From positions 2,852,001 to 2,916,000 of the forward strand of contig NZ_CP061281.1 of assembly GCF_014621695.1 (NCBI RefSeq): a stretch of 64,000 nucleotides of DNA, in the 5' to 3' direction. The stretch comes from Streptomyces xanthii (lineage in GTDB: Bacteria; Actinomycetota; Actinomycetes; Streptomycetales; Streptomycetaceae). A model generated the notes under the pieces. It was not told where the DNA came from. It saw nothing but the letters and a program-made list of their open reading frames with translations, and searched no databases. Position numbers and translations under genes: made by a program. This document shows positions 50,815-59,043 of this stretch, one piece after another (positions within the stretch are counted from its first letter, which is position 1; each line of letters starts with the position of its first letter).

Positions 50815-51939
50815 CTACCGGTCCCCCACCGTCACCGGCCGGTCCGCCCGCAGCCGGGCGAAGAGGTGGGCGGACTTCTGGCGGTCCCAGAGGACGGCGC
50901 TGCCCTTGGACGTGGGGTAGCCGACCGTGGCGACGGGCACGCCCTGCTGTGTGCCGCTGCCCGAGGAGACCTTGCGCAGGGCTTCGAAGAGGCGGGTCAG
51001 CTGGGGGATGCCGGTGGACTTGTCGACGATCAGGGTGTCCAGGCCCGCGCCCGCCGTGCCGAACAGCGCGGACGGGTCGAGCAGGACGTCGCGCGAGGCG
51101 GCCTTCTCGGCGAGGGCCGACAGGAACTTCTGCTGGTTGCGGGAGCGGCCGAGGTCGCCCGCCTTCTCCTGGTGCCGCTGGCGGACGAAGCCGAGGGCCT
51201 CGCGGCCGTCCAGGGTGTGGCAGCCCTCGGTCAGGTCCAGCCCGGACTTGTCGTCCACGATGTGCCGGTCGACGCACATGCGGACGCCGCCGACCGCGTC
51301 GACGATGCCCACGAACCCGGCGAAGCCGATCTCCGTGTAGTGGCCGATGCGCAGCCCGGTGTTCGACTCGACCGTGCGGACCAGCAGTTCGGGCCCGCCG
51401 AGCGAGAACGCCGCGTTGAGCTTGTTCTTCTCCGGCTTGTGGTGGACGCCCGTGGCCGGGTCCACGTACGCGGGGATCGTGACCCAGGAGTCGCGGGGCA
51501 GGCTCGTCAGGCTGGCGCCGTGGGCCCCGGTGTGCAGCACCATCATCGAGTCGGTGCGACGGCCCTCCGCACCGGCCGAGGAGCCCGTGTGCAGCTTCCT
51601 GGCCTGCTGTTCGCTGAGGCCCTCGCGGCTGTCGGAGCCCACGATCAGGTAGTTGGTGCCCTTGCCGGGCGCGGGCCGGTCGGGCAGCGCGGCCAGGTCG
51701 ACGTCGCCGGCGAGCCGGGAGTCCGCCCAGACGTAGGTGCCGGCGCCGCCGAGCACGGCGAGCAGGACGAGGAGGCTCAGGGCCCGCAGGACGCGGCGGG
51801 CGCGGGAGCGGCGGGGCCTGGGGACGCGCTCGCTGCGCCGCCGGCTGCCGCGCGGCGGCCCGGGAGCGGCGGGCCCGGGCGGCGACTGCGCCGGGGCCAG
51901 GCCCGTGGAGTGCAGGGAGACGGGATGCACGGGGGTCAC
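50815..51939 (-). CDS. LytR-CpsA-Psr (LCP) family ligase
   Basis: A 374-residue membrane enzyme of the LCP family, which transfers lipid-linked glycopolymers to peptidoglycan. A Pro/Arg-rich cytoplasmic tail precedes one helix (LRALSLLVLLAVLGGAGTYV); the outer LCP domain has NYLIVGSDSREGL, RTDSMMVLHTG, LPRDSWVTIP, NAAFSLGGPELLVRTVE and GLDLTEGCHTLDGREALGFV, with the conserved Arg and Asp residues. GTG 51939 overlaps the TGA of the MatB-like gene (GTGA), so it is likely to attach the polymer that enzyme makes. A long frame reading through the synthase gene is an artefact. Confidence 0.93.
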   Translation of the reverse strand: MTPVHPVSLHSTGLAPAQSPPGPAAPGPPRGSRRRSERVPRPRRSRARRVLRALSLLVLLAVLGGAGTYVWADSRLAGDVDLAALPDRPAPGKGTNYLIVGSDSREGLSEQQARKLHTGSSAGAEGRRTDSMMVLHTGAHGASLTSLPRDSWVTIPAYVDPATGVHHKPEKNKLNAAFSLGGPELLVRTVESNTGLRIGHYTEIGFAGFVGIVDAVGGVRMCVDRHIVDDKSGLDLTEGCHTLDGREALGFVRQRHQEKAGDLGRSRNQQKFLSALAEKAASRDVLLDPSALFGTAGAGLDTLIVDKSTGIPQLTRLFEALRKVSSGSGTQQGVPVATVGYPTSKGSAVLWDRQKSAHLFARLRADRPVTVGDR

Positions 51940-54086
51940 CTCGCGGCCGGCAGGCGCGGCTCGTCCGCCGCCCCGCCGAGATGCTGGGCCGCCGCGGCGG
52001 CCGTTCCGGAACGGTGCATGCGCTGCCACTTGAGGCGGCTGCCGCCCACGAACGCGACCACCGACTGGATGACCACCAGGTACATCAACTGCCGGTAGAC
52101 GAACAGCTGGAAGGGCAGCGCCCACAGCGTGCGCCGGCGCTCCCCGTCGAGCTTGAGGGCGTACGCGGCCACGGCGGTCTGCAGGGCGAGGAAGCCCAGC
52201 CAGGCCGCCACGGACGTCACCGGGGTGCCGGTGAACAGCGCGCTGTAGAGCATGAAGACGTCGATGACCGGGGCGAGCAGCGGCAGCAGGACCTGGAAGA
52301 GCAGCAGGTACGACAGGCCGCGGCGGCCGAAGCGACCCGCGGGTCCGACCTCGATCACGGCGCGGCGGTGCTTCCACATCGCCTGGAGGGTGCCGTAGCA
52401 CCAGCGGTAGCGCTGGCGCCACAACTGCCGCAGCGACGTGGGGACCTCGGTCCAGGCGACGGCCGTCTCCTCGTAGACGACGCGCCAGCCCGCCCGCCAC
52501 AGCGCCATGGTGAGGTCGGTGTCCTCGGCGAGGGTGTCCTCGCTGAGGCCGCCGACGCCCATGAGCGCGTCGAGACGGAAGGCGCCGATCGCGCCGGGCA
52601 CCGTCGTCATGCACTCCAGGACCTCGAACATCCGCCGGTCCAGGTTGAACCCGAAGACGTACTCCAGGTGCTGCCAGCGGCCCAGCAGACGCTTGCGGTT
52701 GCCGACCTTGGTGTTGCCGCTGACCGCGCCGACCGCCGGGTGCGCGAGCGGCTGCACGAGGCGCTGGATCGCGTCCGGCTCGAAGACGGTGTCGGCGTCG
52801 ACCATGACGACGTAGGGGCAACGGGCGTACGTGAGGCCGTGGTTGAGGGCGGCGGCCTTGCCCGCGTTCGGCTGGCACACCACCTGGACGCGGGAGTCGC
52901 GGCGGGCGTACTCCCGCGCGATCTCCACGGTGCGGTCGCCGGAGCCGTCGTCGACGACGACGATCTGCAGCCGCTGGTGGGTGGAGGCGAGCAGCGAGCG
53001 CAGGGTGGCGGCGATGCCCGCCTCCTCGTTGTACGCGGGCACGATCACGGTGACCGGGTCGCGGATCTCGCGCAGCCAGGGCGCCCCGGGCCGGTACCGC
53101 TCCAGGCGGCGCACGTGCGCGCGGGCGAACAGGACGAGGAAGAGGAGGCGCAGCACCCCGAGGGCCGCGGCGGCGGTGAGCACCCAGGTGAGCGCGGAGA
53201 CGAAGCTGCGGCCGAGCGACTGGAAGTGGATCAGGGCCGTGCCGAGCCAGCGTTCGGGTGCGCTGACCGGTTCCGTCGCGGGCGCCGTGGTGTCGACGCC
53301 CTCGGTGACGGTGGTGAAGCGGCGCGCGTGCGGGTCGGCGAGAAGCCGCTCGGTCTCGCGGAGGGCGAGGGAGGTCTGGCTGAACTGGCGGACCAGGCCG
53401 TCGGCGGGCTCGCGGCCGGGCTTGTCGGCGGCGACCAGGAGGTAGCCGTCGGCGGACGCGGCGCGCGCGGCGGGCCACTCTCCGCCGCACAGGGTGGCGA
53501 CGGTGGTGGTCAGCGGCATCCGCAGCAGGGTGCTGCGGAATCCGTCGGCGCCCGCGAACGCGCCCTGGGTGAGCCGGAGCTCGAGCGCGGTGCGGGCGGC
53601 GGACGCGGTGCCGAGGTCGGCCCCGGTGTAGGTGTGGGAGCCGACCTCGTGACCCTCGGCGCGGATCCGCCGGACCAGCGCGGGGTACTGCGCGGCCTTG
53701 GCGCCGTCGAGGAAGAACGTGGCGTGCGCGTGGTGGCGCCGCAGCAGGTCGAGCAGGCGCGGGGTCCAGGTCGGGTCGGGTCCGCCGTCGTAGGTGAGGG
53801 CGACGGTGCCCGGCGGCATCGAGGCGGAGCGCACCCGGCCGCCGTCGACGCTCAGGACGGGGCCCGCGTCGGCGGCGGCCCGGGGCACGGGCGCGGTGCA
53901 GGGTTCCTTGGCCGCGGCGCCGTCGACCTCGTTCTGCGTCCAGCCCTGGAAGAGCAGGGCGCCGAAGAGGACCGGCAGGGTGAGGCCGATGAGCAGCCAG
54001 TGCGCCCTCGGGTCCCTCACTTGTTTGTGCCGTGCCGCCATCAGGCGAGGGCGTCGAGGTTGCCGTCCGGTGGCCGGGTTCGCCAC
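51936..54086 (-). CDS. MatB-like bifunctional NodB deacetylase/processive GT2 (copy 2)
   Basis: A 716-residue membrane glycan synthase: basic cytoplasmic tail, helix (about 28-47, HWLLIGLTLPVLFGALLFQG), outer NodB-like domain (about 85-290), another helix, cytoplasmic GT2 (VIVPAYNEEAGIA, VDADTVFEPDAI, EDTDLTMAL, RQRYRWCYG) and C-terminal helices. The deacetylase motifs are eroded: YDGGP lacks the second Asp, and the usual HxxxH second motif reads HTYTG, so deacetylation may be lost. GTG 54086 is chosen for the GGAG five bases upstream; ATG 54041 has none. It forms a coupled pair with the LCP gene and is a paralog of the split gene at 6118-8252. Confidence 0.93.
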   Translation of the reverse strand: MANPATGRQPRRPRLMAARHKQVRDPRAHWLLIGLTLPVLFGALLFQGWTQNEVDGAAAKEPCTAPVPRAAADAGPVLSVDGGRVRSASMPPGTVALTYDGGPDPTWTPRLLDLLRRHHAHATFFLDGAKAAQYPALVRRIRAEGHEVGSHTYTGADLGTASAARTALELRLTQGAFAGADGFRSTLLRMPLTTTVATLCGGEWPAARAASADGYLLVAADKPGREPADGLVRQFSQTSLALRETERLLADPHARRFTTVTEGVDTTAPATEPVSAPERWLGTALIHFQSLGRSFVSALTWVLTAAAALGVLRLLFLVLFARAHVRRLERYRPGAPWLREIRDPVTVIVPAYNEEAGIAATLRSLLASTHQRLQIVVVDDGSGDRTVEIAREYARRDSRVQVVCQPNAGKAAALNHGLTYARCPYVVMVDADTVFEPDAIQRLVQPLAHPAVGAVSGNTKVGNRKRLLGRWQHLEYVFGFNLDRRMFEVLECMTTVPGAIGAFRLDALMGVGGLSEDTLAEDTDLTMALWRAGWRVVYEETAVAWTEVPTSLRQLWRQRYRWCYGTLQAMWKHRRAVIEVGPAGRFGRRGLSYLLLFQVLLPLLAPVIDVFMLYSALFTGTPVTSVAAWLGFLALQTAVAAYALKLDGERRRTLWALPFQLFVYRQLMYLVVIQSVVAFVGGSRLKWQRMHRSGTAAAAAQHLGGAADEPRLPAAR

Positions 54087-54235
54087 CCGTTCTCCATGTT
54101 CCAGTCACACATGGGAGGCGAGTGTATTGATGTGACCTTCGCTTAATTGGGGCATTGGGGAAACATCCGGGACCGATGAGACGCGTGACAAACGGCACAC
54201 TTGCTGCTCCGCGTACAACCTTTCACGGGGTTCCG

Positions 54236-54919
54236 TCACGGGGTCGCGTTCTCGGTGACCGTGATCCTCCCCTTGCGGATCGTCACCAGACGCGGGGCCT
54301 TCTTCGCGAGGGCCGTGTCGTGGGTGACCATGACGAACGTGAGCCCGTGCTCCTTCCAGCGGTCCTCCAGCACGTCCATGACCTCGTCGCGCATGGACTC
54401 GTCGAGGTTGCCGGTGGGCTCGTCGGCGAGGAGGACCTTGGGGTTCTTCACGAGGGCGCGGGCGATGGCGACGCGCTGCTGCTGGCCGCCGGACATCTCC
54501 GACGGCAGGTGGCCGAGGCGCTCGCCGAGGCCCACCGAGCGCAGCGCCTCGGCGGCCCGCTCGCGGCGGTCGGCGGCCCGCAGGCCGAGCGGGACGAGGG
54601 CCGTCTCGACGTTCTCCTGCGCGGTGAGCGTCGGGATGAGGTTGAAGGACTGGAAGACGAAGCCGATGGACTCGGCGCGGACCTTGGTGAGCCGGGCCTC
54701 GGGCAGCTTCGCCAGGTCGGTGCCGTCGAGTTCGACGCTGCCCGCGGTGGGCCGGTCGAGGCCGCCGAGCATCTGGAGCAGGGTCGACTTGCCGCCGCCG
54801 GTGGGGCCCTGGATGACGAGCCGGTCGCCGTCGCCGATGGTCAGGTCGACGCCGGCCAGCGCCTCCACGGTGTCCTTGCCGCGCCGGTACTGCTTGGTGA
54901 CGCCTCTGAGCTGATACAT
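54236..54919 (-). CDS. MacB/LolD-type ABC transporter ATPase
   Basis: A 227-residue ATP-binding subunit: Walker A GPTGGGKST, signature MSGGQQQRVAIARAL, Walker B VLLADEPTGNLD, and VMVTHDTALAKKAPR with the switch His. This is the class paired with FtsX-like permeases for extrusion or envelope remodelling. ATG 54919 has GGGAG nine bases upstream; the longer frame from 54997 is not needed. The permease gene lies just upstream on the same strand with a 74-base gap. The 149 bases before 54236 hold the promoter of the MatB-like gene and no gene. Confidence 0.94.
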   Translation of the reverse strand: MYQLRGVTKQYRRGKDTVEALAGVDLTIGDGDRLVIQGPTGGGKSTLLQMLGGLDRPTAGSVELDGTDLAKLPEARLTKVRAESIGFVFQSFNLIPTLTAQENVETALVPLGLRAADRRERAAEALRSVGLGERLGHLPSEMSGGQQQRVAIARALVKNPKVLLADEPTGNLDESMRDEVMDVLEDRWKEHGLTFVMVTHDTALAKKAPRLVTIRKGRITVTENATP

Positions 54920-54993
54920 GCGGGAACTCCCGTGATACGTACGAGGGTTGGAGCTGTGGAATGAGGGAGGGCGGTGCTCGGGGAGGGCGGTGC

Positions 54994-56460
54994 TCACTCG
55001 ACGCGGCGCAGCGCGTCCGCCGGGCGCAGCCGGGAGGCCCGCCAGCCGCCGAACGCTCCGGCGACGAGACCGCCCGCGACGGCGAGGCCGACCGCGAGGG
55101 CGATCGTGGTCGCGGAGACGGGGGCGCTGAGCGCGATGTCGAGGCTCTTTCCGGCACCGGACGCGCGCATCATGCCGCCGCCCCCGCCGAAGCCGCCCGG
55201 ACCGCCCGCGGATCCGCCGCCGCCCGCGCCGAGTTCGGCCGTGAGGGTGGGGCTGATCGCGGTGACGGCGTAGGCGCCGGCGAGGCCGACCGCGATACCG
55301 AGGGCGCCGCCGATGAGCCCGTTGACGACGGCCTCGCCGACGACCTGGCGGGTGACGCGGCCGGACTTCCAGCCGAGCGCCTTGAGCGTGCCGAACTCGC
55401 GCACGCGCCGGGACACGGCCGAGGAGGTGAGCAGACCGGCGACGAGGAACGCGGCGACGAGCACGGCGATCGACAGCCAGCGGCCGACGTTCGAGGCGAG
55501 GTCCGAGGCCGTGGACAGGGAGCCGGAGACGGTGGAGGCGAGGTCGGCGGAGGTGGTGACGGTGGTGCCCGGGACGTTCTTCTGGATGGCCGACTTGACC
55601 GCGTCGATCCGTTGCGAGTCGGTGGCCTTGACGTAGACCGTCGTGACCTTGTTCTTGGCGTCGGCGAGCGTCTGCGCCTGCTTCAGCGGCAGGTAGAGGT
55701 TGGCGGCCGCGTCCGCGCTGTCCGGGGTCGCGATGCCGATGACCTTGTACTTCGTGCCCTTGACGGTGACCGTGTCGTGCACGGCGAGCTTCTTCTCCTT
55801 GGCATAGGAGGCGTCGGCGACGGCGACCTTCGCGTTCGTCTCGGAGGTCCTGAAGGTCCGTCCCGCGGTGATCTTCGAGGAGGTCAGCGGGCCGAGCGCG
55901 CTGTTGGTGACGTCGGTGCCGTACACGGAGTACGCGTTGACGTCGAAGTCGGCGCCGCCGCCCTCGACGCGGCCCTGCGACTCGCCACCGCCGGCGCCAC
56001 CGGGGCCGCCCTGGAAGCCGCCGCCCTGGTCCTGCTTGAACTGCCCACGCGTGAACTGCCCGTCCACCTTCATCACTTGGAGGCTGAGCCCGCCCACGGT
56101 GTCGGCGACGCCGGGCTGCCCGGCGACCTTCGTGACGGTCGACGCGGCGAGGGTCTGGAAGCCCTGCACCATGACGCGGTCGCTGCTCTGCTTCCCGTCG
56201 TCACCGCTGTCCTTGGCGTCGAAGCGGAACCGCGGGCGGGCACTGCCCCCGTCGGAGGGCGCGGCGGCGGCCTTGGTGACGGTCATGTCGGTGCCGAGCC
56301 CGTACAGCGACTGGAGGACCTTGTCCTGGGCCCGGTTCATGCCCGAGGACACGGAGTTGACGACGATGACGAGGGCGATGCCCAGCGCGAGCCCGGAGGC
56401 GACGACGAGGGCCGCCTTTCTGCGGCGGCGCAACTCGCGCCGGAGATACGTGAAGAACAT
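54994..56460 (-). CDS. FtsX/MacB-type ABC transporter permease
   Basis: A 488-residue membrane protein with the MacB layout: cytoplasmic start MFFTYLRRELRRRRKAALVV, helix 1 (about 18-38), a large outer domain (about 40-320) with a Gly/Gln-rich insert (DQGGGFQGGPGGAGGGESQG), then three helices and FtsX core motifs RVREFGTLKALGWKSGRVTRQ and FGGWRASRLRPADALRRVE. A second Gly-rich loop lies between helices 3 and 4. Partner of the ATPase at 54236. Position between a MatB-like locus and an L,D-transpeptidase suggests an envelope role. ATG 56460 with GGCGAGGC upstream. Confidence 0.93.
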   Translation of the reverse strand: MFFTYLRRELRRRRKAALVVASGLALGIALVIVVNSVSSGMNRAQDKVLQSLYGLGTDMTVTKAAAAPSDGGSARPRFRFDAKDSGDDGKQSSDRVMVQGFQTLAASTVTKVAGQPGVADTVGGLSLQVMKVDGQFTRGQFKQDQGGGFQGGPGGAGGGESQGRVEGGGADFDVNAYSVYGTDVTNSALGPLTSSKITAGRTFRTSETNAKVAVADASYAKEKKLAVHDTVTVKGTKYKVIGIATPDSADAAANLYLPLKQAQTLADAKNKVTTVYVKATDSQRIDAVKSAIQKNVPGTTVTTSADLASTVSGSLSTASDLASNVGRWLSIAVLVAAFLVAGLLTSSAVSRRVREFGTLKALGWKSGRVTRQVVGEAVVNGLIGGALGIAVGLAGAYAVTAISPTLTAELGAGGGGSAGGPGGFGGGGGMMRASGAGKSLDIALSAPVSATTIALAVGLAVAGGLVAGAFGGWRASRLRPADALRRVE

Positions 56461-56646
56461 CGAAGCCTCGCCGGATGACGGCCCACGGGACGGGGGCACG
56501 GACAGGAACGGCGAAACGCTAAGGACGGGCCGTAAGCGTGGGCTGAGGCCGGCATGAGAGTGCGATGAGAGCCCTGATTCAGGGCTTACGCACAGGTTTC
56601 CGGCCGGCCCCGGAGCCCCCGCGAGCACAGGGCCCCGGCATGCGCG

Positions 56647-56677
56647 GAGCCCCGGCACGCGGTGCGTGCCGGGGCTC
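56647..56677 (-). terminator. Hairpin terminator of the L,D-transpeptidase gene
   Basis: GAGCCCCGGCACGC and GCGTGCCGGGGCTC form a perfect 14-bp stem with the loop GGT, 26 bases after the stop at 56704. Confidence 0.85.
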
Positions 56678-56703
56678 TGCGGTGGTGCGGGGAGCGGGCG
56701 GGA

Positions 56704-57960
56704 TCAGGCGGCGGAGCCGGCCTTCCACTCGGCCCAGCTCAGGTTCCACCCGTTGAGGCCGTTGTCCGGCTGGACGGTCTTGTCGCCGGTGTTCTTCACG
56801 ATGACGACGTCACCGACCATCGAATTGTCGTAGAACCAGGCACCCGGGGTGCTGGAGTCGCCCGCGCCCTTGGCGTCGGCGAGACCGACACAGCCGTGGC
56901 TGGTGTTGACCGAGCCGAAGATGGACTTGGCGCCCCAGTAGTTGCCGTGGATGAAGGTGCCGGAGTTCGACAGACGCATGGCGTGCGGCACGTCCTTGAT
57001 GTCGTACTCGCCCTTGCCGTCGTCGTCCGTGAAGCCGACCGTCGCGCCGTTCATCCGGGTCTCCTTGAACTTCTCGGAGATCACCATCTGGCCCTCGTAC
57101 GTCTTGTTCTCGGGCGAACCGGCGGAGATCGGGATGGTCTTGACGACCTTGCCGTCACGGGTGACGGTCATCTGCTTGGTCTTGGCGTCGACCGTCGAGA
57201 CCTGGTTGCGCCCGACCTTGAAGGTGACGGTCTTCTGCTGGACGCCGGTCACGCCGTTCGCGCCCTCGACGCCGTCGAGGTCCAGCTTCAGGGTGACGGT
57301 GGAGCCGCCCTTCCAGTAGTCCTCGGGGCGGAAGTCCAGGCGGTTGGCGTTGAACCAGTGGCCGACGACCTCCTGGCCGCTGCTGGAGGAGACCGTGATG
57401 TGGGACTGCACATCGGCCTTGTTCGTGATCGCCTTGTCGAAGTTGATCGAGACCGGCATGCCGACGCCGACGGTCGAACCGTCCTCCGGCGTGAAGTTGC
57501 CGATGAAGCTGTTGGCCGGGGAGACGGTCGTGAACGACGCGTTCTCGTGCGCGACCCGGTTGCCCGAGTCCTTGGCCTCGGCGGCGATCTTGTACGTGGT
57601 CGACCGCTCGAGCTGGTTGGTGGGCTTCCAGCTCTTCTTGTCGGCCGATATCTGACCGGCGACCGCGGTGCCGTCGGCGGTCGTCATGGTGACGTCGGTG
57701 AGCGTGCCCTTGCTCACGGTGACCTTCGCGGCGTTGTTGATGCTCGCGTTGTCGGAGCCGTCCTTGGGCGCGATCTTGATCTCGGCCTGGGACGTCTTCT
57801 TCGCCGCCGCCTCGTCGGCCTGAGCGGCCTGGGATTCCTTCGTGCCGCTCGCCGAGCCGCCCGAATCGGCATCGCTCCCGCTGCACGCGGAGAGCACCAG
57901 CACGCCGCCGAGCACAGCGGACGCGGCCATCAGACCCTTGCGCCGCTTACCGTCCGTCAT
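56704..57960 (-). CDS. Lipoprotein L,D-transpeptidase (YkuD) with Ig-like domains
   Basis: A 418-residue lipoprotein enzyme that forms 3-3 cross-links in peptidoglycan. A lipobox (LVLSACSG) ends the signal peptide; two Ig-like domains (about 65-145 and 150-260) precede the YkuD domain, whose active site is FIHGNYWGAKSIFGSVNTSHGCVGL with catalytic Cys and His. The order matches mycobacterial LdtMt2 and Streptomyces Ldt proteins. ATG 57960 is chosen because GGAGAAG lies six bases before it; ATG 57975 would place this site inside the gene. An inverted repeat lies upstream at 58042. Confidence 0.95.
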   Translation of the reverse strand: MTDGKRRKGLMAASAVLGGVLVLSACSGSDADSGGSASGTKESQAAQADEAAAKKTSQAEIKIAPKDGSDNASINNAAKVTVSKGTLTDVTMTTADGTAVAGQISADKKSWKPTNQLERSTTYKIAAEAKDSGNRVAHENASFTTVSPANSFIGNFTPEDGSTVGVGMPVSINFDKAITNKADVQSHITVSSSSGQEVVGHWFNANRLDFRPEDYWKGGSTVTLKLDLDGVEGANGVTGVQQKTVTFKVGRNQVSTVDAKTKQMTVTRDGKVVKTIPISAGSPENKTYEGQMVISEKFKETRMNGATVGFTDDDGKGEYDIKDVPHAMRLSNSGTFIHGNYWGAKSIFGSVNTSHGCVGLADAKGAGDSSTPGAWFYDNSMVGDVVIVKNTGDKTVQPDNGLNGWNLSWAEWKAGSAA

Positions 57961-58229
57961 CACACGCTTCTCCATAGTCGCCGAATTACCCGACTTCCCG
58001 ACGTCCCGGCCAGTCTCAGCCGTCCCGAGTGCGGTCACGGAGAACACAGGTGTTCCCCATACCCGTACACAACGCGGTGACCGGTTCGTCCCGTTCCCGA
58101 AAACGCTCGGATGTGGGCCAGGACACGTCCGTGAAGACGTGACCGGCGGCGCACCGACGGTGACGACACCCCCGCTGAACCCCCGTGCCCCACGCCCCAC
58201 TCGCGCGCTTCTCCCCCTCCGGGACGACG
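57961..58229. promoter_or_regulatory. Upstream region of the L,D-transpeptidase gene with a perfect GAACAC palindrome
   Basis: GAACAC-AG-GTGTTC (58042-58055) is a perfect 6-2-6 inverted repeat about 85 bases before the ATG. The flanks extend it imperfectly (GGAGAACAC against GTGTTCCCC). It is a plausible operator or a part of an extracytoplasmic-stress promoter. No gene is seen in the rest. Confidence 0.45.
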
Positions 58230-58262
58230 CGGCCCCGGGCAGCGGTTCGCCGCCCGGGGCCG
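58230..58262 (-). terminator. Hairpin terminator of the acidic small-protein gene
   Basis: CGGCCCCGGGC (58230-58240) pairs with GCCCGGGGCCG (58252-58262), 17 bases after the stop at 58279. Confidence 0.75.
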
Positions 58263-58278
58263 TGGATCCGGGGGGCCG

Positions 58279-58617
58279 CTACACGCGATCCGTGTCGTCC
58301 TGCCCCTCATCATCCTCGTCCAGGTCCCAATCCGGCGAATCGGGGTCGTAGTCCACCTGCTCGCTCGACCAGGAGGCCTGGACGAGCTCCGTGCCGGGCA
58401 CCTCCCCGACCAGGTCGAACGGGTCGACGAGGTAGGCGATGGCCTCCGCTTCGTCCTCCTGGACCGCGCTCTCGGCGTGCGAGCGCTCCTCGGGCGGCAT
58501 CGCCTCGTCGTCGGAGATCCGCTGCAGCGCGGCACCCGTCAGGGCCTCCGCGTCACCGATCTCCAGGACCAATTCCACCTTCAGGCGAACAAAACGTGAC
58601 GTCTCATCAGTGTTCAT
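58279..58617 (-). CDS. Small acidic protein of unknown function
   Basis: A 112-residue soluble protein: NTDETSRFVRLKVELVLEIG, a mid-section rich in Glu (PPEERSHAESAVQEDEAEAI), YLVDPFDLVGEVPGTELVQA and a very acidic tail (PDWDLDEDDEGQDDTDR). I recognise no domain; small proteins of this kind are conserved next to ldt genes in Streptomyces as far as I recall. ATG 58617. It diverges from the LAxTG gene at 58727. Confidence 0.8.
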   Translation of the reverse strand: MNTDETSRFVRLKVELVLEIGDAEALTGAALQRISDDEAMPPEERSHAESAVQEDEAEAIAYLVDPFDLVGEVPGTELVQASWSSEQVDYDPDSPDWDLDEDDEGQDDTDRV

Positions 58618-58726
58618 GACCCGGAGCGTACGGCCCACCCCACCCGTGACTTTCCTGTGACCCGCACCTTTCACTAACATCGGCGGACACGGCCAATTCG
58701 CCAGCGCCACAAGGGGGATCGCTTCC

Positions 58727-59020
58727 GTGTCCGCCGCACGCCGATCACTGCTCACCGCCACAGCCGCAGGAACCCTCCTCGGGGCCCTGTGGTTCGTCCC
58801 CAATGCCACGGCGACCCCCGGGGAGTCCGAGACCGTCCACACCGACGCGCGCACCGCCTCCGCGGTGACCGACGCGCGGACCGACCGCGAACTGCGGCTC
58901 GCCGACACGGGCACCATCGACACCACCCCGTACGTCATGGGCGGCGCCGTCTTCCTGGGCCTGGGCGTCGGCTTCGTGACGTACTCGGTGCGCAGGCAGC
59001 GCGCGACCGAGGCGTACTGA
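58727..59020 (+). CDS. Small exported protein with LAxTG-like sorting tail
   Basis: A 97-residue protein: basic start and hydrophobic signal (RRSLLTATAAGTLLGALWFV) with an ATAT-type cleavage region, a short Thr/Asp/Arg-rich stretch, then LADTG, a hydrophobic helix (YVMGGAVFLGLGVGFVTYSV) and RRQR. LAxTG plus helix plus Arg is the pattern used by class E sortases of Streptomyces, so this mini-protein may be attached to the wall, or may simply stay as a membrane protein. GTG 58727 with AGGGGG upstream. No sortase gene is in the window. Confidence 0.8.
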   Translation: MSAARRSLLTATAAGTLLGALWFVPNATATPGESETVHTDARTASAVTDARTDRELRLADTGTIDTTPYVMGGAVFLGLGVGFVTYSVRRQRATEAY

Positions 59021-59043
59021 CCGACCGCCCCGGTCGACCGCCG

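Noticed and set aside
50815..54198. A single 1127-residue protein that would join the LCP domain to upstream sequence
   Set aside because: Only the last 374 residues (from GTG 51939) are LCP-like; the rest is the out-of-frame shadow of the MatB-like gene, which has its own complete frame and a GTGA junction.
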